A DNA stretch of 64,000 nt from Streptomyces paludis (GCF_003344965.1 NZ_CP031194.1:4216001-4280000), one strand, 5' to 3'. Positions 10,117-21,248 are shown, counted from the first letter of the stretch. Program-made: numbers and translations. The notes: generated by a model from the sequence alone, not told the origin.

Positions 10117-10272
10117 GGGGTTTGTCCCTCTCTTGTACGTTCCTGCCGTAAGGAAGGCCGGCGGTGAGACCGGTGGGTAAGGCCGGTGGTGGTGCCGGTA
10201 CGGAGACCAGCGGTGAGACCGCTGGGGCCCCACGATGTCACGGTGGGCCCGGGACAAGTCCGGACCCTCCAC

Positions 10273-10305
10273 CCCAAGTGAACCGGCTCTTGCTCCTCGG
10301 TGAAC
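10273..10305. promoter_or_regulatory. PHO-box-like PhoP operator between phoU and phoR
   Basis: Read on the minus strand, three consecutive 11-base units are visible: GTTCACCGAGG, AGCAAGAGCCG and GTTCACTTGGG. The first and third match the PhoP direct-repeat consensus (GTTCACC) with exact 11-base periodicity. The site lies about 160 bases from the phoU start and 75 from phoR, suited to control both. Binding itself is inferred from the known S. coelicolor consensus. Confidence 0.6.
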
Positions 10306-10378
10306 TCTGGGCGACGAGTGGCCGAGGAGGACCCTTGATGGCTGGGAGAGTGTCAGTGGGCGCGCATAACCTGGACGC

Positions 10379-11692
10379 ATGGACGTGAACGCGGCAGTCG
10401 CCGCATTGGCAGCGATCGCCGGGGTGTGCACCGGCGTGATCGCCATGCTGGCGTTTCGCTGGAGCGAACGCGACCAGGCCAGGCCCACCCGCACCTCGCT
10501 GAACACGGACGCCGTGCTGCCCCCGGGCGTCGACACGGTCCTGTCCGTGCTCCGCTCCTCCGCGGTCGTCCTCGACGAGAGCGACTCCGTGGTCAAGGCC
10601 AGCTCCGCCGCGTACGCGCTGGGGCTGGTCCGGGGCGGGAAGCTGGCCGTGGAGCCGATGCTCCACATGGCCCGCGACACCCGCAGGGACGGCGAGATAC
10701 GGCAGGTGGAGCTGGACCTGCCCCGGCGCGGTACGGGCCGGGGCGAGGCCCTCGCCGTGTCCGCCCGGGTCGCGCCGCTCGGCTCCCGCCTCGTGCTGCT
10801 CCTGGTGGAGGACCTCACGGAGGCCCGCCGTATCGAAGCGGTACGGCGGGATTTCGTGGCGAATGTCAGCCATGAGCTGAAGACCCCCACCGGGGCGCTC
10901 TCCCTGCTCTCCGAGGCCGTCATGGACGCCTCGGACGACCCCGAGGCGGTCACCCGCTTCGCCGGCCGGATGCAGATCGAGGCGACGCGGCTCACCAACC
11001 TCGTGCAGGAGCTGATCGACCTCTCCCGGGTGCAGAACGACGACCCGCTGGAGGACTCCGAATCCGTGCGCGTGGACGAGCTGATCGCCGAGGCCATGGA
11101 CCGCTGCCGGCAGCCCGCGTCCACCAAACAGATCAACATGGCCTCCGGAGGCACGCCCGGCCTGCGCGTTTGGGGGAACCGCAGCCAGCTCGCCGGAGCC
11201 CTCGGCAATCTCGTGGAGAACGCCGTCAACTACTCACCGGCCCGGACCCGCGTCGGCATCGCCGTACACCGCGTGTCCGCGTCCGGGGGAAACCTGATCG
11301 AGATAGCCGTGACCGACCAGGGCATAGGCATCTCCGAGAAGGACCGTGAACGGGTCTTCGAGCGGTTCTACCGCGTAGACCCGGCCCGCTCCCGGGCCAC
11401 CGGTGGTACGGGGCTCGGCCTCGCCATCGTCAAGCATGTGGCCGCCTCGCACGGCGGGGAGGTCACCGTATGGAGTTCGGAGGGACAGGGCTCGACGTTC
11501 ACCCTGCGGCTGCCCGAAGCGGGCGGCGGCAAGCAGAAGCGTGCGCGGGACGCCCCGGACACCTCCGTCTCCACCGCACCGGCTGCCGCAGCCGGCCGCC
11601 CGGCCGAGGAAGACCACGGCCCCTACCCCGCAGACCCCAGCCTTCGGCTGGCTCCCCCGACCGTGATTCCTGCCCCGGAGGTCCTTCCGTGA
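10379..11692 (+). CDS. phoR: Phosphate-sensing histidine kinase PhoR (SenX3 type)
   Basis: A 437-residue membrane sensor kinase. There is one N-terminal membrane segment (about residues 4-25) and a PAS-like region (about 50-140). The HisKA domain has the phospho-acceptor His in NVSHELKTPTGAL (about residue 165). The HATPase domain has the N box (NLVENAVNYSP), G1 (DQGIGI) and G2 (GGTGLGLAI). It phosphorylates PhoP when phosphate is limiting. The C-terminal 60 residues are disordered. The gene shares a 4-base overlap (GTGA) with phoP, so the two are translationally coupled. The ATG at 10379 lies close behind a CATAAC -10-like hexamer, so a leaderless transcript is possible. Confidence 0.95.
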   Translation: MDVNAAVAALAAIAGVCTGVIAMLAFRWSERDQARPTRTSLNTDAVLPPGVDTVLSVLRSSAVVLDESDSVVKASSAAYALGLVRGGKLAVEPMLHMARDTRRDGEIRQVELDLPRRGTGRGEALAVSARVAPLGSRLVLLLVEDLTEARRIEAVRRDFVANVSHELKTPTGALSLLSEAVMDASDDPEAVTRFAGRMQIEATRLTNLVQELIDLSRVQNDDPLEDSESVRVDELIAEAMDRCRQPASTKQINMASGGTPGLRVWGNRSQLAGALGNLVENAVNYSPARTRVGIAVHRVSASGGNLIEIAVTDQGIGISEKDRERVFERFYRVDPARSRATGGTGLGLAIVKHVAASHGGEVTVWSSEGQGSTFTLRLPEAGGGKQKRARDAPDTSVSTAPAAAAGRPAEEDHGPYPADPSLRLAPPTVIPAPEVLP

Positions 11693-12369
11693 CCCGAGTG
11701 CTCGTCGTCGAGGATGAGGAATCCTTCAGCGACGCCCTGTCCTACATGCTCCGCAAGGAAGGCTTCGAGGTCGCCATCGCGACCACCGGGCCCGCGGGGC
11801 TCGACGAGTTCGAACGCAACGGCGCCGACCTCGTCCTCCTCGACCTGATGCTGCCCGGCCTGCCGGGCACCGAGGTCTGCCGCCAGCTGCGCGGCAAGTC
11901 CAATGTCCCGGTGATCATGGTGACCGCCAAGGACAGTGAGATCGACAAGGTCGTCGGCCTGGAGATAGGGGCCGACGACTATGTGACCAAGCCCTTCTCC
12001 TCGCGGGAGCTGGTGGCCCGCATCCGCGCGGTGCTGCGCCGCCGCGGCGAGCCGGAGGAGGTCACCCCGGCGGCCCTGGAGGCCGGCCCGGTCCGGATGG
12101 ACGTGGACCGCCACGTCGTCACCGTCTCCGGCGGCAAGGTCGATCTGCCCCTCAAGGAGTTCGACCTGCTGGAAATGCTCCTGCGCAACGCGGGCCGCGT
12201 ACTGACCCGTATGCAGCTGATCGACCGCGTCTGGGGCGCGGACTACGTGGGCGACACCAAGACCCTCGACGTCCACGTCAAGCGCCTCCGCGCCAAGATC
12301 GAGCCGGACCCGGGTGCGCCGAGGTATCTGGTGACGGTGCGCGGCCTGGGCTACAAGTTCGAGCCGTAA
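11689..12369 (+). CDS. phoP: Response regulator PhoP (OmpR family)
   Basis: A 226-residue regulator. The receiver domain has VVEDEES, the phospho-acceptor Asp in LVLLDLMLPG (about residue 50) and the Lys in VTAKDSE. The C-terminal OmpR/PhoB winged helix (about 130-226) has DVHVKRLRAKIE as recognition helix. It activates phosphate scavenging genes and also represses antibiotic production in Streptomyces. It starts with GTG overlapping the phoR stop. A bidirectional terminator follows 45 bases after the stop. Confidence 0.95.
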   Translation: MTRVLVVEDEESFSDALSYMLRKEGFEVAIATTGPAGLDEFERNGADLVLLDLMLPGLPGTEVCRQLRGKSNVPVIMVTAKDSEIDKVVGLEIGADDYVTKPFSSRELVARIRAVLRRRGEPEEVTPAALEAGPVRMDVDRHVVTVSGGKVDLPLKEFDLLEMLLRNAGRVLTRMQLIDRVWGADYVGDTKTLDVHVKRLRAKIEPDPGAPRYLVTVRGLGYKFEP

Positions 12370-12414
12370 ATCGCGTAGACCCAGGAGCTGAACCACTACG
12401 TCAGAACGCGCGCA

Positions 12415-12444
12415 GGGCGGGAACCGGTGATCGGGTTCCCGCCC
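12415..12444. terminator. Bidirectional hairpin terminator between phoP and the lipoprotein gene
   Basis: A perfect 11-bp stem: GGGCGGGAACC at 12415-12425 pairs with GGTTCCCGCCC at 12434-12444 (8-base loop). It lies between two convergent genes, so it can serve both. Confidence 0.75.
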
Positions 12445-12478
12445 CAAAGGCGTTGCTGACGTCCGGCAATGGCGCTGG

Positions 12479-13174
12479 TCAGTGCGTCAGGCTCGCGGTG
12501 GACGTCGCCGTGTCGCCGGCCGGTACGGACTCCTCGTCCGCGTTCGCGTCCGCGCCTGACGAGCCCGCGTTCGCGTCCGTGCTCGTCTCCGACGTGTCGC
12601 CGCTTCCGGCCTCGGGCGACTTCGTCGCCGAAGGGCTCGTGGTCGCCGTCGGGGTCGGCAGGGCGCTCGGGCCGACGCCCTCGAAGTAGCTGCGCGCCGG
12701 GTAGACCAGGGCGCCCAGGGAGACCTCGCCCGTCTCGCTGAACGAGAACACGACCTTCTGGACGTCGCCGTCCTTCCCCGCCTCGCGGCCCTTCGCGATC
12801 ACGGCGGAGGCATTGCCCGCGCCGCCGAGCTGGACCGAGCCGAGCGCGGGCACGGTGATCGGGCCCGAACCCTTGGCGGGGGTGAGCTTCACCGTGACGC
12901 CGGCGTCCGGCAGCGTGATGGAGTCGAGGGTCTGGTCCTTCTGACCGCTGTTGAAGAGCATGCCGGTGACGACCGCCGGACCGTCGGCCCCGGCCGTCGG
13001 CTGGGTGACGACCGTCGCGTTCTGGATCTTGATGTCGCCGACCGAGGTGGCGGCGCTGTCCGGCTTGACGCCGAGCGTCTGAGCGTTGTTGCCGGCACCG
13101 CACGCGGTGAGCGGGGCGAGCGACAACACGAGGGCGGTAGCGGCGAGGGCGCCGCGTCGAAGGCTGCGGCTCAC
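12479..13174 (-). CDS. Putative lipoprotein (PCuAC/DUF461-like)
   Basis: A 231-residue precursor with a lipoprotein signal peptide: basic MSRSLRRG, a hydrophobic stretch and the lipobox LTACG with Cys at about residue 25. The mature part (about 40-150) has a beta-rich pattern (IQNATVV, GPAVVTGMLFNSGQ, VTVKLTPAKG) that resembles the cupredoxin-like copper chaperone family. No Met/His copper-binding cluster is obvious, so copper binding is doubtful. The tail is a long Ser/Thr/Ala/Asp/Glu-rich low-complexity region. The start is a GTG with TAGGAG about 8 bases upstream. It is convergent with phoP and divergent from carD. Confidence 0.7.
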   Translation of the reverse strand: MSRSLRRGALAATALVLSLAPLTACGAGNNAQTLGVKPDSAATSVGDIKIQNATVVTQPTAGADGPAVVTGMLFNSGQKDQTLDSITLPDAGVTVKLTPAKGSGPITVPALGSVQLGGAGNASAVIAKGREAGKDGDVQKVVFSFSETGEVSLGALVYPARSYFEGVGPSALPTPTATTSPSATKSPEAGSGDTSETSTDANAGSSGADANADEESVPAGDTATSTASLTH

Positions 13175-13829
13175 GGCGGCGGCAACTCCTAGGACGTACG
13201 GACGGAGGGGCTCAGGACACGCTGCGAACCTCGGATACGGATAAAGGTGCCGTCAGCGGCCCTCAGGTTACCGAGCCGCCCTCGCCGTCCCGCACCCGAC
13301 CCGCCTCTGAGCGACTCCCCGCCGGTGATCCAGTACGACGCTCCGCGCCGTCGCCGGTCGCCGTCTCAGCCGTCGCCGGTCACCGTTTCGCGCCGTTCGC
13401 CGCCGTTCGGGGCCGTTCGTATAAAGCGAGTGATCAATTTCCGGTGGCGGCCTTGGATTCCTTACGAATAGCGTGGTGCGTGTCGCGGTGATCAAATTCA
13501 GAATCTCTCGCACTTCTGCTGTACTTCCGTCACCCTTCCGTTCGTACGGACGGTCAGCCGTCGAACATGTGTGGGGAACTTCGACCTTCAGAACCCGGCA
13601 AATCGGGACGTTCATCCTCTCTGGAGGGTCTCGCGCGCTTCGTAACGGGCGCGTTTCCCGGCCCCCGCGCAGCCGCTCCGACCTGCGAATACCCCCTTCC
13701 GGAAGCCGTCCGCAGCACGATCCCGGCGCTGTTGTCAAGCCCCGAGATACGCCCTGACCTGCGAAAACGCCATTCAGAAGCGGTCATTCTCGTGTTATCC
13801 TGGATAGCCACGGAAGGGGTACCTGTCAC
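13175..13829. other. Intergenic region upstream of carD
   Basis: A 655-base stretch between the divergent lipoprotein and carD genes. Several short open frames cross it, but none has a ribosome site, family motif or codon bias that I trust. It is somewhat less GC-rich than its surroundings (for example around 13430-13520). A TTATCCTG element at about 13794 sits 30 bases ahead of carD and may be its -10 region. Confidence 0.5.
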
Positions 13830-14312
13830 ATGACGTTCAAGGTTGGCGACACCGTGGTCTATCCCCATCACGGGGCCGCGCTGATCGAGGCCATCGAAAC
13901 TCGCCAGATCAAAGGCGTGGACAAGACCTACTTGGTGCTCAAGGTCGCCCAGGGCGACTTGACGGTGCGTGTACCGGCGGACAATGCGGAGTTCGTCGGC
14001 GTGCGCGATGTGGTTGGTCAGGACGGGCTGGACCGGGTCTTCGAGGTGCTCAGGGCGCCGTACGCGGAGGAGCCCACGAACTGGTCCCGCCGCTACAAGG
14101 CAAATCTCGAGAAGCTCGCCTCCGGCGACGTCATCAAGGTCGCTGAAGTGGTGCGTGACCTGTGGCGCCGAGAGCGTGAGCGTGGACTCTCCGCAGGTGA
14201 GAAGCGCATGCTCGCCAAGGCGCGGCAGATTCTCGTCAGCGAGCTGGCCCTCGCGGAGAACACGAACGAAGACAAGGCCGAGGCTCTGCTCGACGAGGTC
14301 CTCGCGTCCTGA
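13830..14312 (+). CDS. carD: CarD/CdnL-family RNA polymerase-binding transcription factor
   Basis: A 160-residue protein. The N-terminal Tudor-like RNA polymerase-interaction domain (about 1-55; [17 protein letters not shown]) binds the beta subunit. The C-terminal helical domain has the conserved Trp in [15 protein letters not shown], which contacts promoter DNA at the upstream edge of the bubble, and [15 protein letters not shown]. It stabilises the open complex at rRNA and other housekeeping promoters. Length and sequence are typical of actinobacterial CarD. It stands upstream of ispDF, as in other Streptomyces and mycobacteria. Confidence 0.95.
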   Translation: MTFKVGDTVVYPHHGAALIEAIETRQIKGVDKTYLVLKVAQGDLTVRVPADNAEFVGVRDVVGQDGLDRVFEVLRAPYAEEPTNWSRRYKANLEKLASGDVIKVAEVVRDLWRRERERGLSAGEKRMLAKARQILVSELALAENTNEDKAEALLDEVLAS

Positions 14313-14666
14313 ACCGTGCGTTCCGAATGCTCTGAACGCGGTGCATTCGAGCGCGGTGGTGCAAGCGCAAGCTGCGACGCAGTACAGCAGTCAATGCCGT
14401 GGTGCCCGCTGACCAGCCAGCAGGAAAAGGCTGTGTCGCCGGGCGCTGCGGCATGTCCGTGTATCCGCATCCCGCCCGACAATCCATGGCCATTCCCCGT
14501 ACACGCGCGGACTTCTGCCCGTACACGTTCCGTGCCGCGACGCATGTGGTGTTACGGAAGGGACGGAAGGGTCCTGTCAAGCGTGTGTCTGTCAAGCGTC
14601 GCGACCGGCACGCTTGAGGCCATACCCATGTCGGCCGAGGGAACAAACCTGCCGGAGTACAAGCGA
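14313..14666. other. Intergenic region between carD and ispD
   Basis: 354 bases without a supportable gene. The ispD frame is open through it, but it shows no IspD homology before the ATG at 14667. An in-frame ATG at 14628 would add 13 residues. Confidence 0.5.
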
Positions 14667-15413
14667 ATGTCAGAGGAAGCCAGGCCCCACCGCACCGCCG
14701 CGGTGATCCCCGCGGCGGGCCGGGGCGTACGGCTCGGTCCCGGTGCCCCCAAGGCGCTCCGCGCGCTGGGCGGCACCCCGATGCTGATCCACGCCGTCCG
14801 CGCGATGGCGGCCTCACGCGCCGTCTCGCTGGTCGTCGTGGTCGCCCCGCCCGACGGCGCGCCCGGGGTGAAGAACCTGCTGGACGAACACGCCCTGCCC
14901 GAGCGGACCGACTATCTCGTCGTCCCCGGCGGCGAGACCCGCCAGGAGTCCGTACGGCGCGGGGTCGAGGCCCTGCCCGGCGATATCACCGCCGTCCTGG
15001 TGCACGACGCGGCCCGGCCGCTCGTGCCCGTCGAGACCGTGGACGCGGTCGTCGAGGCCGTCCACGCCGGCGCCCCCGCCGTCGTACCGGGGCTGCCGCT
15101 CGCGGACACCGTCAAAGAGGTCGAGCCGCGCGGGAAGGGCGAGCCCGAACCGGTCGTCGCCACGCCCGAGCGCTCGCTGCTGCGCGCCGTACAGACCCCG
15201 CAGGGGTTCGACCGCGAGATCCTCCAGCGCGCCCACGGGACCGTGGCGGCGGTCGGGGAGGGGGCGACGGACTGCGCCGGAATGGTCGAGCGGCTCGGCG
15301 CGCCGGTGGTGATCGTGCCCGGCCACGAGGAGGCGTTCAAGGTGACCAGGCCGCTGGATCTGGTGCTGGCCGAGGCGGTACTCGCCCGGAGGAGGGCCAA
15401 CGATGGCTTCTGA
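14667..15413 (+). CDS. ispD: 2-C-methyl-D-erythritol 4-phosphate cytidylyltransferase
   Basis: A 248-residue enzyme of the MEP isoprenoid pathway that couples MEP with CTP to give CDP-ME. The nucleotide-binding signature is [14 protein letters not shown] (about residues 10-23) with KALRALGG. The family motif [11 protein letters not shown] (about 115) and [12 protein letters not shown] are intact. ATG 14667 ([10 protein letters not shown]) matches the family N-terminus and has GGAG 12 bases upstream. It overlaps ispF by 11 bases, so the two steps are made together. Confidence 0.95.
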   Translation: MSEEARPHRTAAVIPAAGRGVRLGPGAPKALRALGGTPMLIHAVRAMAASRAVSLVVVVAPPDGAPGVKNLLDEHALPERTDYLVVPGGETRQESVRRGVEALPGDITAVLVHDAARPLVPVETVDAVVEAVHAGAPAVVPGLPLADTVKEVEPRGKGEPEPVVATPERSLLRAVQTPQGFDREILQRAHGTVAAVGEGATDCAGMVERLGAPVVIVPGHEEAFKVTRPLDLVLAEAVLARRRANDGF

Positions 15414-15936
15414 CGTACCCCTGACGCCGTCGGCGGCCGTGCAGGCCGCGCCGGCCGTCGTGCTGCCGCAGGTCGGTATCGGCACCGACATCCACGCCTT
15501 CGAGGAGGGCCGCGCGCTGTGGTGCGCGGGGCTGCTCTGGGAGGGCGAGGGGCCCGGACTCGCCGGGCACTCGGACGCGGACGTGGTCGCGCACGCGGCC
15601 TGCAACGCGCTCTTCTCCGCCGCCGGGCTCGGCGATCTCGGCGCCCACTTCGGCACCGGCCGGCCCCAGTGGTCCGGCGCGTCCGGGATCACCCTGCTGA
15701 CCGAGGCGGCGCGGATCGTCCGGGACGCGGGCTTCACGATCGGCAATGTCGCCGTCCAGGTCGTCGGCGTACGGCCCAAGATCGGCAAGCGCAGGGAAGA
15801 GGCGCAGCGGGTGCTGACCGAGGCGGTCGGCGCGCCCGTCGCGGTCTCCGCCGCCACCTCGGACGGGCTCGGGTTCACCGGGCGCGGCGAGGGGCTGGCG
15901 GCCATCGCGACCGCGCTGGTGGTCCGTACGGGCTGA
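15403..15936 (+). CDS. ispF: 2-C-methyl-D-erythritol 2,4-cyclodiphosphate synthase
   Basis: A 177-residue enzyme that cyclises CDP-ME 2-phosphate to MEcPP in the MEP pathway. The zinc ligands are visible in GTDIHAF (Asp, His, about residues 28-31) and in [10 protein letters not shown]. The trimer/product motif [13 protein letters not shown] closes the protein. The N-terminus has about 20 extra Ala/Pro-rich residues compared with E. coli, common in Streptomyces. It overlaps the end of ispD. Confidence 0.95.
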   Translation: MASDVPLTPSAAVQAAPAVVLPQVGIGTDIHAFEEGRALWCAGLLWEGEGPGLAGHSDADVVAHAACNALFSAAGLGDLGAHFGTGRPQWSGASGITLLTEAARIVRDAGFTIGNVAVQVVGVRPKIGKRREEAQRVLTEAVGAPVAVSAATSDGLGFTGRGEGLAAIATALVVRTG

Positions 15937-16090
15937 GGCCGGGGCCGGGGGGCGCGAAATGCGGCGCGGGGGGCGTGGGTTGAGGGAGCATCGTTCCGTA
16001 AGCCGCTCGCTCGCCACACCGCGGGTCCCGTCCCCCGTCCCGGTCCCGTATTCGTCACTCGTCACTCGTACGTTCAGGAGGCACCACCCC

Positions 16091-16495
16091 ATGGCAGTCG
16101 CTCTCTCCGACGACCTGAAGACGCTTCTCGACCAGCCCGTCTTCGTCAACATCGCCACCATCCAGCCCGACGGCAGCCCGCAGGTATCACCCGTATGGGT
16201 GAAGCGGGACGGGAATGATGTGCTGGTCTCGACGACGGTCGGCCGCCGCAAGGAGCAGAACCTGGCCCGCGACCCGCGGGTGACGGTCCTGGTCCAGCCC
16301 GCCGACTCCCCATACACGTACGCCGAGATCCGCGGCGTCGCGACGCTGGCCACCGAGGGCGGCCAGGAGCTGATCAACGAGCTGTCGCACAAGTACACGG
16401 GCAAGGACTACGCGGACTTCAACCCGGCGTCGGCCCAGGACGGCGAGCGCGTCGTCGTCCGTATCTCCGCCCGCAAGGTCGTCGGCAACATCTGA
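16091..16495 (+). CDS. PPOX-class F420-dependent oxidoreductase
   Basis: A 134-residue split-barrel flavin/deazaflavin reductase. It begins with LSDDLKTLLDQPVFVNIATIQPDGSPQ. Around residue 35 it has the family motif SPVWVKRDGNDVLVST, and then TTVGRRKEQNLARDPRVTVL. These are the usual F420/FMN contact strands of the TIGR03618-like group. The physiological substrate is unknown. The ATG at 16091 follows AGGAGG about 10 bases upstream. A long perfect hairpin follows the stop, so it is probably a single-gene unit. Confidence 0.85.
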   Translation: MAVALSDDLKTLLDQPVFVNIATIQPDGSPQVSPVWVKRDGNDVLVSTTVGRRKEQNLARDPRVTVLVQPADSPYTYAEIRGVATLATEGGQELINELSHKYTGKDYADFNPASAQDGERVVVRISARKVVGNI

Positions 16496-16510
16496 GCGGC
16501 GACCCTGCCG

Positions 16511-16555
16511 AAGGCCGATACGGCCGATACCGCCCGAAACGGCCGTATCGGCCTT
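16511..16555 (+). terminator. Perfect 15-bp hairpin after the F420 oxidoreductase gene
   Basis: AAGGCCGATACGGCC at 16511-16525 is exactly complementary to 16541-16555, with a 15-base loop. It lies 16 bases after the stop and ahead of the cysS promoter region. Confidence 0.75.
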
Positions 16556-16650
16556 ATCGGCGGCGCCCGCGGGCCAGAATTGTCACGCTTCGGTCTCCCC
16601 GTGCCCCAAAGGGTCGCGGGGCACTGCCCCGGGCGCACTACGCTTGTCGC

Positions 16651-18051
<1,401 letters not shown>

Positions 18052-18070
18052 GCTGGGACAAGCCGGTCTT

Positions 18071-18101
18071 GTGTGCCGCCCGGTGGGACCGGGCGGCACA
18101 C
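18071..18101 (+). terminator. Perfect 14-bp hairpin after cysS
   Basis: GTGTGCCGCCCGGT (18071-18084) and ACCGGGCGGCACAC (18088-18101) pair perfectly around a GGG loop, 20 bases after the cysS stop. Confidence 0.8.
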
Positions 18102-18191
18102 TTGCGTACGCTGACACATAAAACTTGACGTTCTCGCACAGCACGTACGCGAACGAGTGATGTCTTTCTGAAGCAACGAAACAGGTAGGTC

Positions 18192-19145
18192 ATGGCCGGG
18201 AACAGCCAGCGCAGGAACCGCCGCACGTCCAACAAGAAGGGCGCGCAGGTCGGCAGCGGTGGCAAGCGTCGCCGCGGGCTGGAGGGCAAGGGCCCGACGC
18301 CGCCCGCGTCCGCGCGCAAGGGCCATGTCCAGAACCGCGCCGCCAACGCCAAGGCCAAGCAGACCGCGCGCCGCCAGGTCGCCCGGCGCGGCGGCAAGGG
18401 CACGAGCGAGATGGTCGTCGGCCGCAACCCCGTCTTCGAGGCGCTGCGCGACGGCGTGCCCGCCTCGACGCTCTACGTACAGCAGTACATCGACAACGAC
18501 GAGCGTGTGCGCGAGGCGCTCCAGCTCGCGGCCGACCGCGGCGGCATCCATCTGATGGAGGCGCCCAAGCCGGAGCTGGACCGGATGACGAACGGCCTGA
18601 ACCACCAGGGTCTCGTCCTCCAGGTCCCGGCGTACGAGTACGCGCACCCGGACGACCTGGCCGCCGCCGCCTTCGACGACGGCGAGGACCCGCTGATCGT
18701 CGCGCTCGACGGCGTCACGGACCCGCGGAACCTCGGCGCGGTCGTCCGCTCCGTCGCGGCCTTCGGCGGCCACGGTGTCGTCGTACCGGAGCGGCGCGCC
18801 GCCGGAATGACGGCGGGCGCGTGGAAGTCGTCGGCCGGCGCGGCGGCCCGTACCCCGGTCGCCCGCTGCACGAACCTCACCCGCACGCTGGAGGCGTACC
18901 GCAAGGCCGGTCTGACGATCGTCGGGCTCGCGGCGGACGGCGAGGCGGAGGTCGGGGACCTCACACAGCTCGGCGGCCCGGTCGTCATCGTGGTCGGCAG
19001 CGAGGGCAAGGGCCTGTCGAGGCTGGTCGGCGAGACCTGCGACTTCCGGGTACGGATCCCCATGCCGGGCGGCACCGAGTCGCTGAACGCGGGCGTCGCG
19101 GCGGGTGTGGTGCTGTACGAGGCGTCGCGGCACCGGGTGCGGTAG
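18192..19145 (+). CDS. rlmB: 23S rRNA (guanosine-2'-O)-methyltransferase RlmB (SpoU/TrmH family)
   Basis: A 317-residue protein. About 70 very basic N-terminal residues ([15 protein letters not shown]...) are typical of actinobacterial members and probably bind RNA. An L30e-like domain follows ([13 protein letters not shown]). The SpoU knotted methyltransferase domain has [17 protein letters not shown] (motif 1), [11 protein letters not shown] (motif 2) and [16 protein letters not shown] (motif 3). The Asn, Glu and Ser of the three motifs are present. It methylates the 2'-OH of a conserved G in the 23S peptidyl-transferase region. It starts 140 bases after cysS. Confidence 0.92.
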   Translation: MAGNSQRRNRRTSNKKGAQVGSGGKRRRGLEGKGPTPPASARKGHVQNRAANAKAKQTARRQVARRGGKGTSEMVVGRNPVFEALRDGVPASTLYVQQYIDNDERVREALQLAADRGGIHLMEAPKPELDRMTNGLNHQGLVLQVPAYEYAHPDDLAAAAFDDGEDPLIVALDGVTDPRNLGAVVRSVAAFGGHGVVVPERRAAGMTAGAWKSSAGAAARTPVARCTNLTRTLEAYRKAGLTIVGLAADGEAEVGDLTQLGGPVVIVVGSEGKGLSRLVGETCDFRVRIPMPGGTESLNAGVAAGVVLYEASRHRVR

Positions 19146-19301
19146 GCACAGGCGCGCAGGCGGGGGCCTCGGGGGCGCTCCTCGGCGGGTGTTCCGCGGG
19201 GCCTCTCCGGGTCCCCCGAACGGCCCTGCCGGATGATCTTGACGGGTCTCGGACATCGACCCGCGTCAAGGCAGTGTCCTAAAGACAAGTCACTCGGTTA
19301 G

Positions 19302-21128
19302 ATGAGTGTGGACACCAGAACGCCCCGGTCCGGGTTCGACGATCAGCCCCCGCTGAGCATGCTCAAGGTGGACTGCGATCCCGCGCAGGTCATCGTGAAC
19401 CACGCCAGCTTCCGGGTGAAGCTCGCGTCGCCCCAGCGCCCAGGCTTTGCACGCAGCGCGGCCGACACCGCGCGGATTCCCGCCCTGAGCGGCGCCAGAA
19501 CGGCGCGCCGCCGGGCCCCGGTGGTCTGGAGCGGCAGGTCCGAGCCGGGCGACCCAGGAGCGAGCGGCCTCCTCCAGGCGGTACGGAACGCACCGCTGGT
19601 GCCGGTCGGCGCGGGAGCCGCGGGCGGTACGGTCGGCGCCGGCAGCGCGGCCGGCGGCGGCGTGGGTGCCGGCGCCACCCAGGTCATTCCCCAGCTCCGC
19701 CCGCCCGGCCTCCTCGACGACGAGCACACCCAGCCGACGCCCCTCGTCGGCCCGCAGGGCACGGGCCCCGACGGCCGCCGGCCGGCCGGGAGCGGCGGCG
19801 CCGCCGTACCTCCGCTGCTGCCGCCGATGCGCAAGGCCGTCGGCGCGTACGACGATCTGCCCGGCCAGGGCGCGTACGACGACGGCTACGATGCCCGGTT
19901 CGACGGCGATCTCGACGATGTGGAGATCGGCGACGACGCCGCCGGGCGGGCCCGCCTCCAGCGCCACGGCAACGACACGGTGCGGCACGCGTACTACCCC
20001 GGCCGCCGGATGAACCTGGGCGTGGTGCTGCTCCCGCTCCGGGTCTTCCTCGGCTTCATCTCCATCTACGCGGGCATGGGCAAGCTCTGCGACCCCGTCT
20101 ACTTCGACGGCGGCGAGCGCGGCTCCATGGTCAAGTGGCTGACCTCGCTCCAGCCGTGGGCGCTCGCGGAGCCGCTGCGGGACTTCGCGCTCTCCCACCC
20201 GGTCGGCGCGGGCCTCAGCGTCGCCTTCCTCCAGATCGTTGTGGGGGTGCTGACGGTCTTCGGGCTCTGGCAGCGCGTCGCGGCCTCCTTCGGGGCGCTG
20301 CTGTCGGCGGCGCTGCTCCTCACCGTCAGCTGGCGGACCGTTCCGGCGTACGACGCGCCGGACATCATCTACCTCGCCGCGTGGTCGCCGCTGATCATCG
20401 CGGGCGCCCCGGTCTACTCCGTGGACGGCCGGCTCGCGGGCGAGGCGTGGCGCACACTCGGCCCGCGCTCCGACATCTGGGACCTGCGGCGGCGGGTGCT
20501 GCGGCGGGGCGCGATCGTCGCGTCCGTCATCATCGGGCTGACGCTGCTGGTCGGCTCGGTCCTGGGCGGCGCCGTACGGTCGGCCGACATGGTGACCGTA
20601 CCGGGCCCGAACGTGGATCCGGTCAACCAGCTGCCGGGCATGCCGCTGCCCCTGCGGCCCGGCAGCAGCGGCAGCGCCTCCGGCTCGCCCGTCAGCGGCG
20701 GCCCCACCGGCGGTACGCGGTCCGAGCCGTCGGCGACGCGCTCGGGCAGCCCCTCGGCGCAGCAGTCCGCGCCCGGCGGCGCGACCGCATCCGAGTCGGG
20801 CGGCGCGACCGTGGGCGCCAGCACGGGCGCGGGGAGCAGCACCACGGGCCAGACGCAGCAACAGCAGCCGCCCAGCAGCCAGACGCAGGGCACGGTCCAG
20901 CAGGCCCCGCAGCAGCCCGAACAGCAGCCCGCGCCCCCGGCCGGCGGCCAGGGCGGCCCGACCTCGACGGGCGGTGGCGGCGGAGGCGGCGGCAGCACGG
21001 GCGGCGGTACGGGCGACGGCGGCGGCGCCCCCGACGAGGGAGGGTCCACGACGGGCGGCTCGTCGTCGGGCGGCGGCGGCAGCGGTGGCGGCGGAAACCG
21101 GAACCCGATCGGCGGGCTGCTCGGCTGA
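19302..21128 (+). CDS. DoxX-family membrane protein with long low-complexity tail
   Basis: A 608-residue protein. The first 230 residues are cytoplasmic, disordered and rich in Gly, Ala and Pro. Residues about 235-420 hold four hydrophobic segments (VVLLPLRVFLGFISIYAGMG, VAFLQIVVGVLTVFGLW, FGALLSAALLLTV, VIIGLTLLVGSVLGG) matching the four-helix DoxX fold. The last 170 residues are a secreted or cytoplasmic Ser/Gly/Gln-rich tail ending in a poly-Gly run. DoxX proteins sit with respiratory or thiol-redox enzymes, but no partner is visible here. A terminator hairpin follows, shared with the convergent nucleotidyltransferase. Confidence 0.75.
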   Translation: MSVDTRTPRSGFDDQPPLSMLKVDCDPAQVIVNHASFRVKLASPQRPGFARSAADTARIPALSGARTARRRAPVVWSGRSEPGDPGASGLLQAVRNAPLVPVGAGAAGGTVGAGSAAGGGVGAGATQVIPQLRPPGLLDDEHTQPTPLVGPQGTGPDGRRPAGSGGAAVPPLLPPMRKAVGAYDDLPGQGAYDDGYDARFDGDLDDVEIGDDAAGRARLQRHGNDTVRHAYYPGRRMNLGVVLLPLRVFLGFISIYAGMGKLCDPVYFDGGERGSMVKWLTSLQPWALAEPLRDFALSHPVGAGLSVAFLQIVVGVLTVFGLWQRVAASFGALLSAALLLTVSWRTVPAYDAPDIIYLAAWSPLIIAGAPVYSVDGRLAGEAWRTLGPRSDIWDLRRRVLRRGAIVASVIIGLTLLVGSVLGGAVRSADMVTVPGPNVDPVNQLPGMPLPLRPGSSGSASGSPVSGGPTGGTRSEPSATRSGSPSAQQSAPGGATASESGGATVGASTGAGSSTTGQTQQQQPPSSQTQGTVQQAPQQPEQQPAPPAGGQGGPTSTGGGGGGGGSTGGGTGDGGGAPDEGGSTTGGSSSGGGGSGGGGNRNPIGGLLG

Positions 21129-21166
21129 CGTAAACCTGGCGGCCGAAGGCTGCTCGTATCAACGGC

Positions 21167-21205
21167 TGAGGGGCGGCACACCCGGAAGGGGTGGGCCGCC
21201 CCTCA
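21167..21205. terminator. Hairpin between convergent doxX-like and nucleotidyltransferase genes
   Basis: TGAGGGGCGGC (21167-21177) pairs with GCCGCCCCTCA (21195-21205), an 11-bp perfect stem. It is symmetric and lies between two convergent stops. Confidence 0.7.
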
Positions 21206-21248
21206 ACGCTTGTCCGTGCAGGGGTTTACGCGTCGTGTGGATTGCGGA

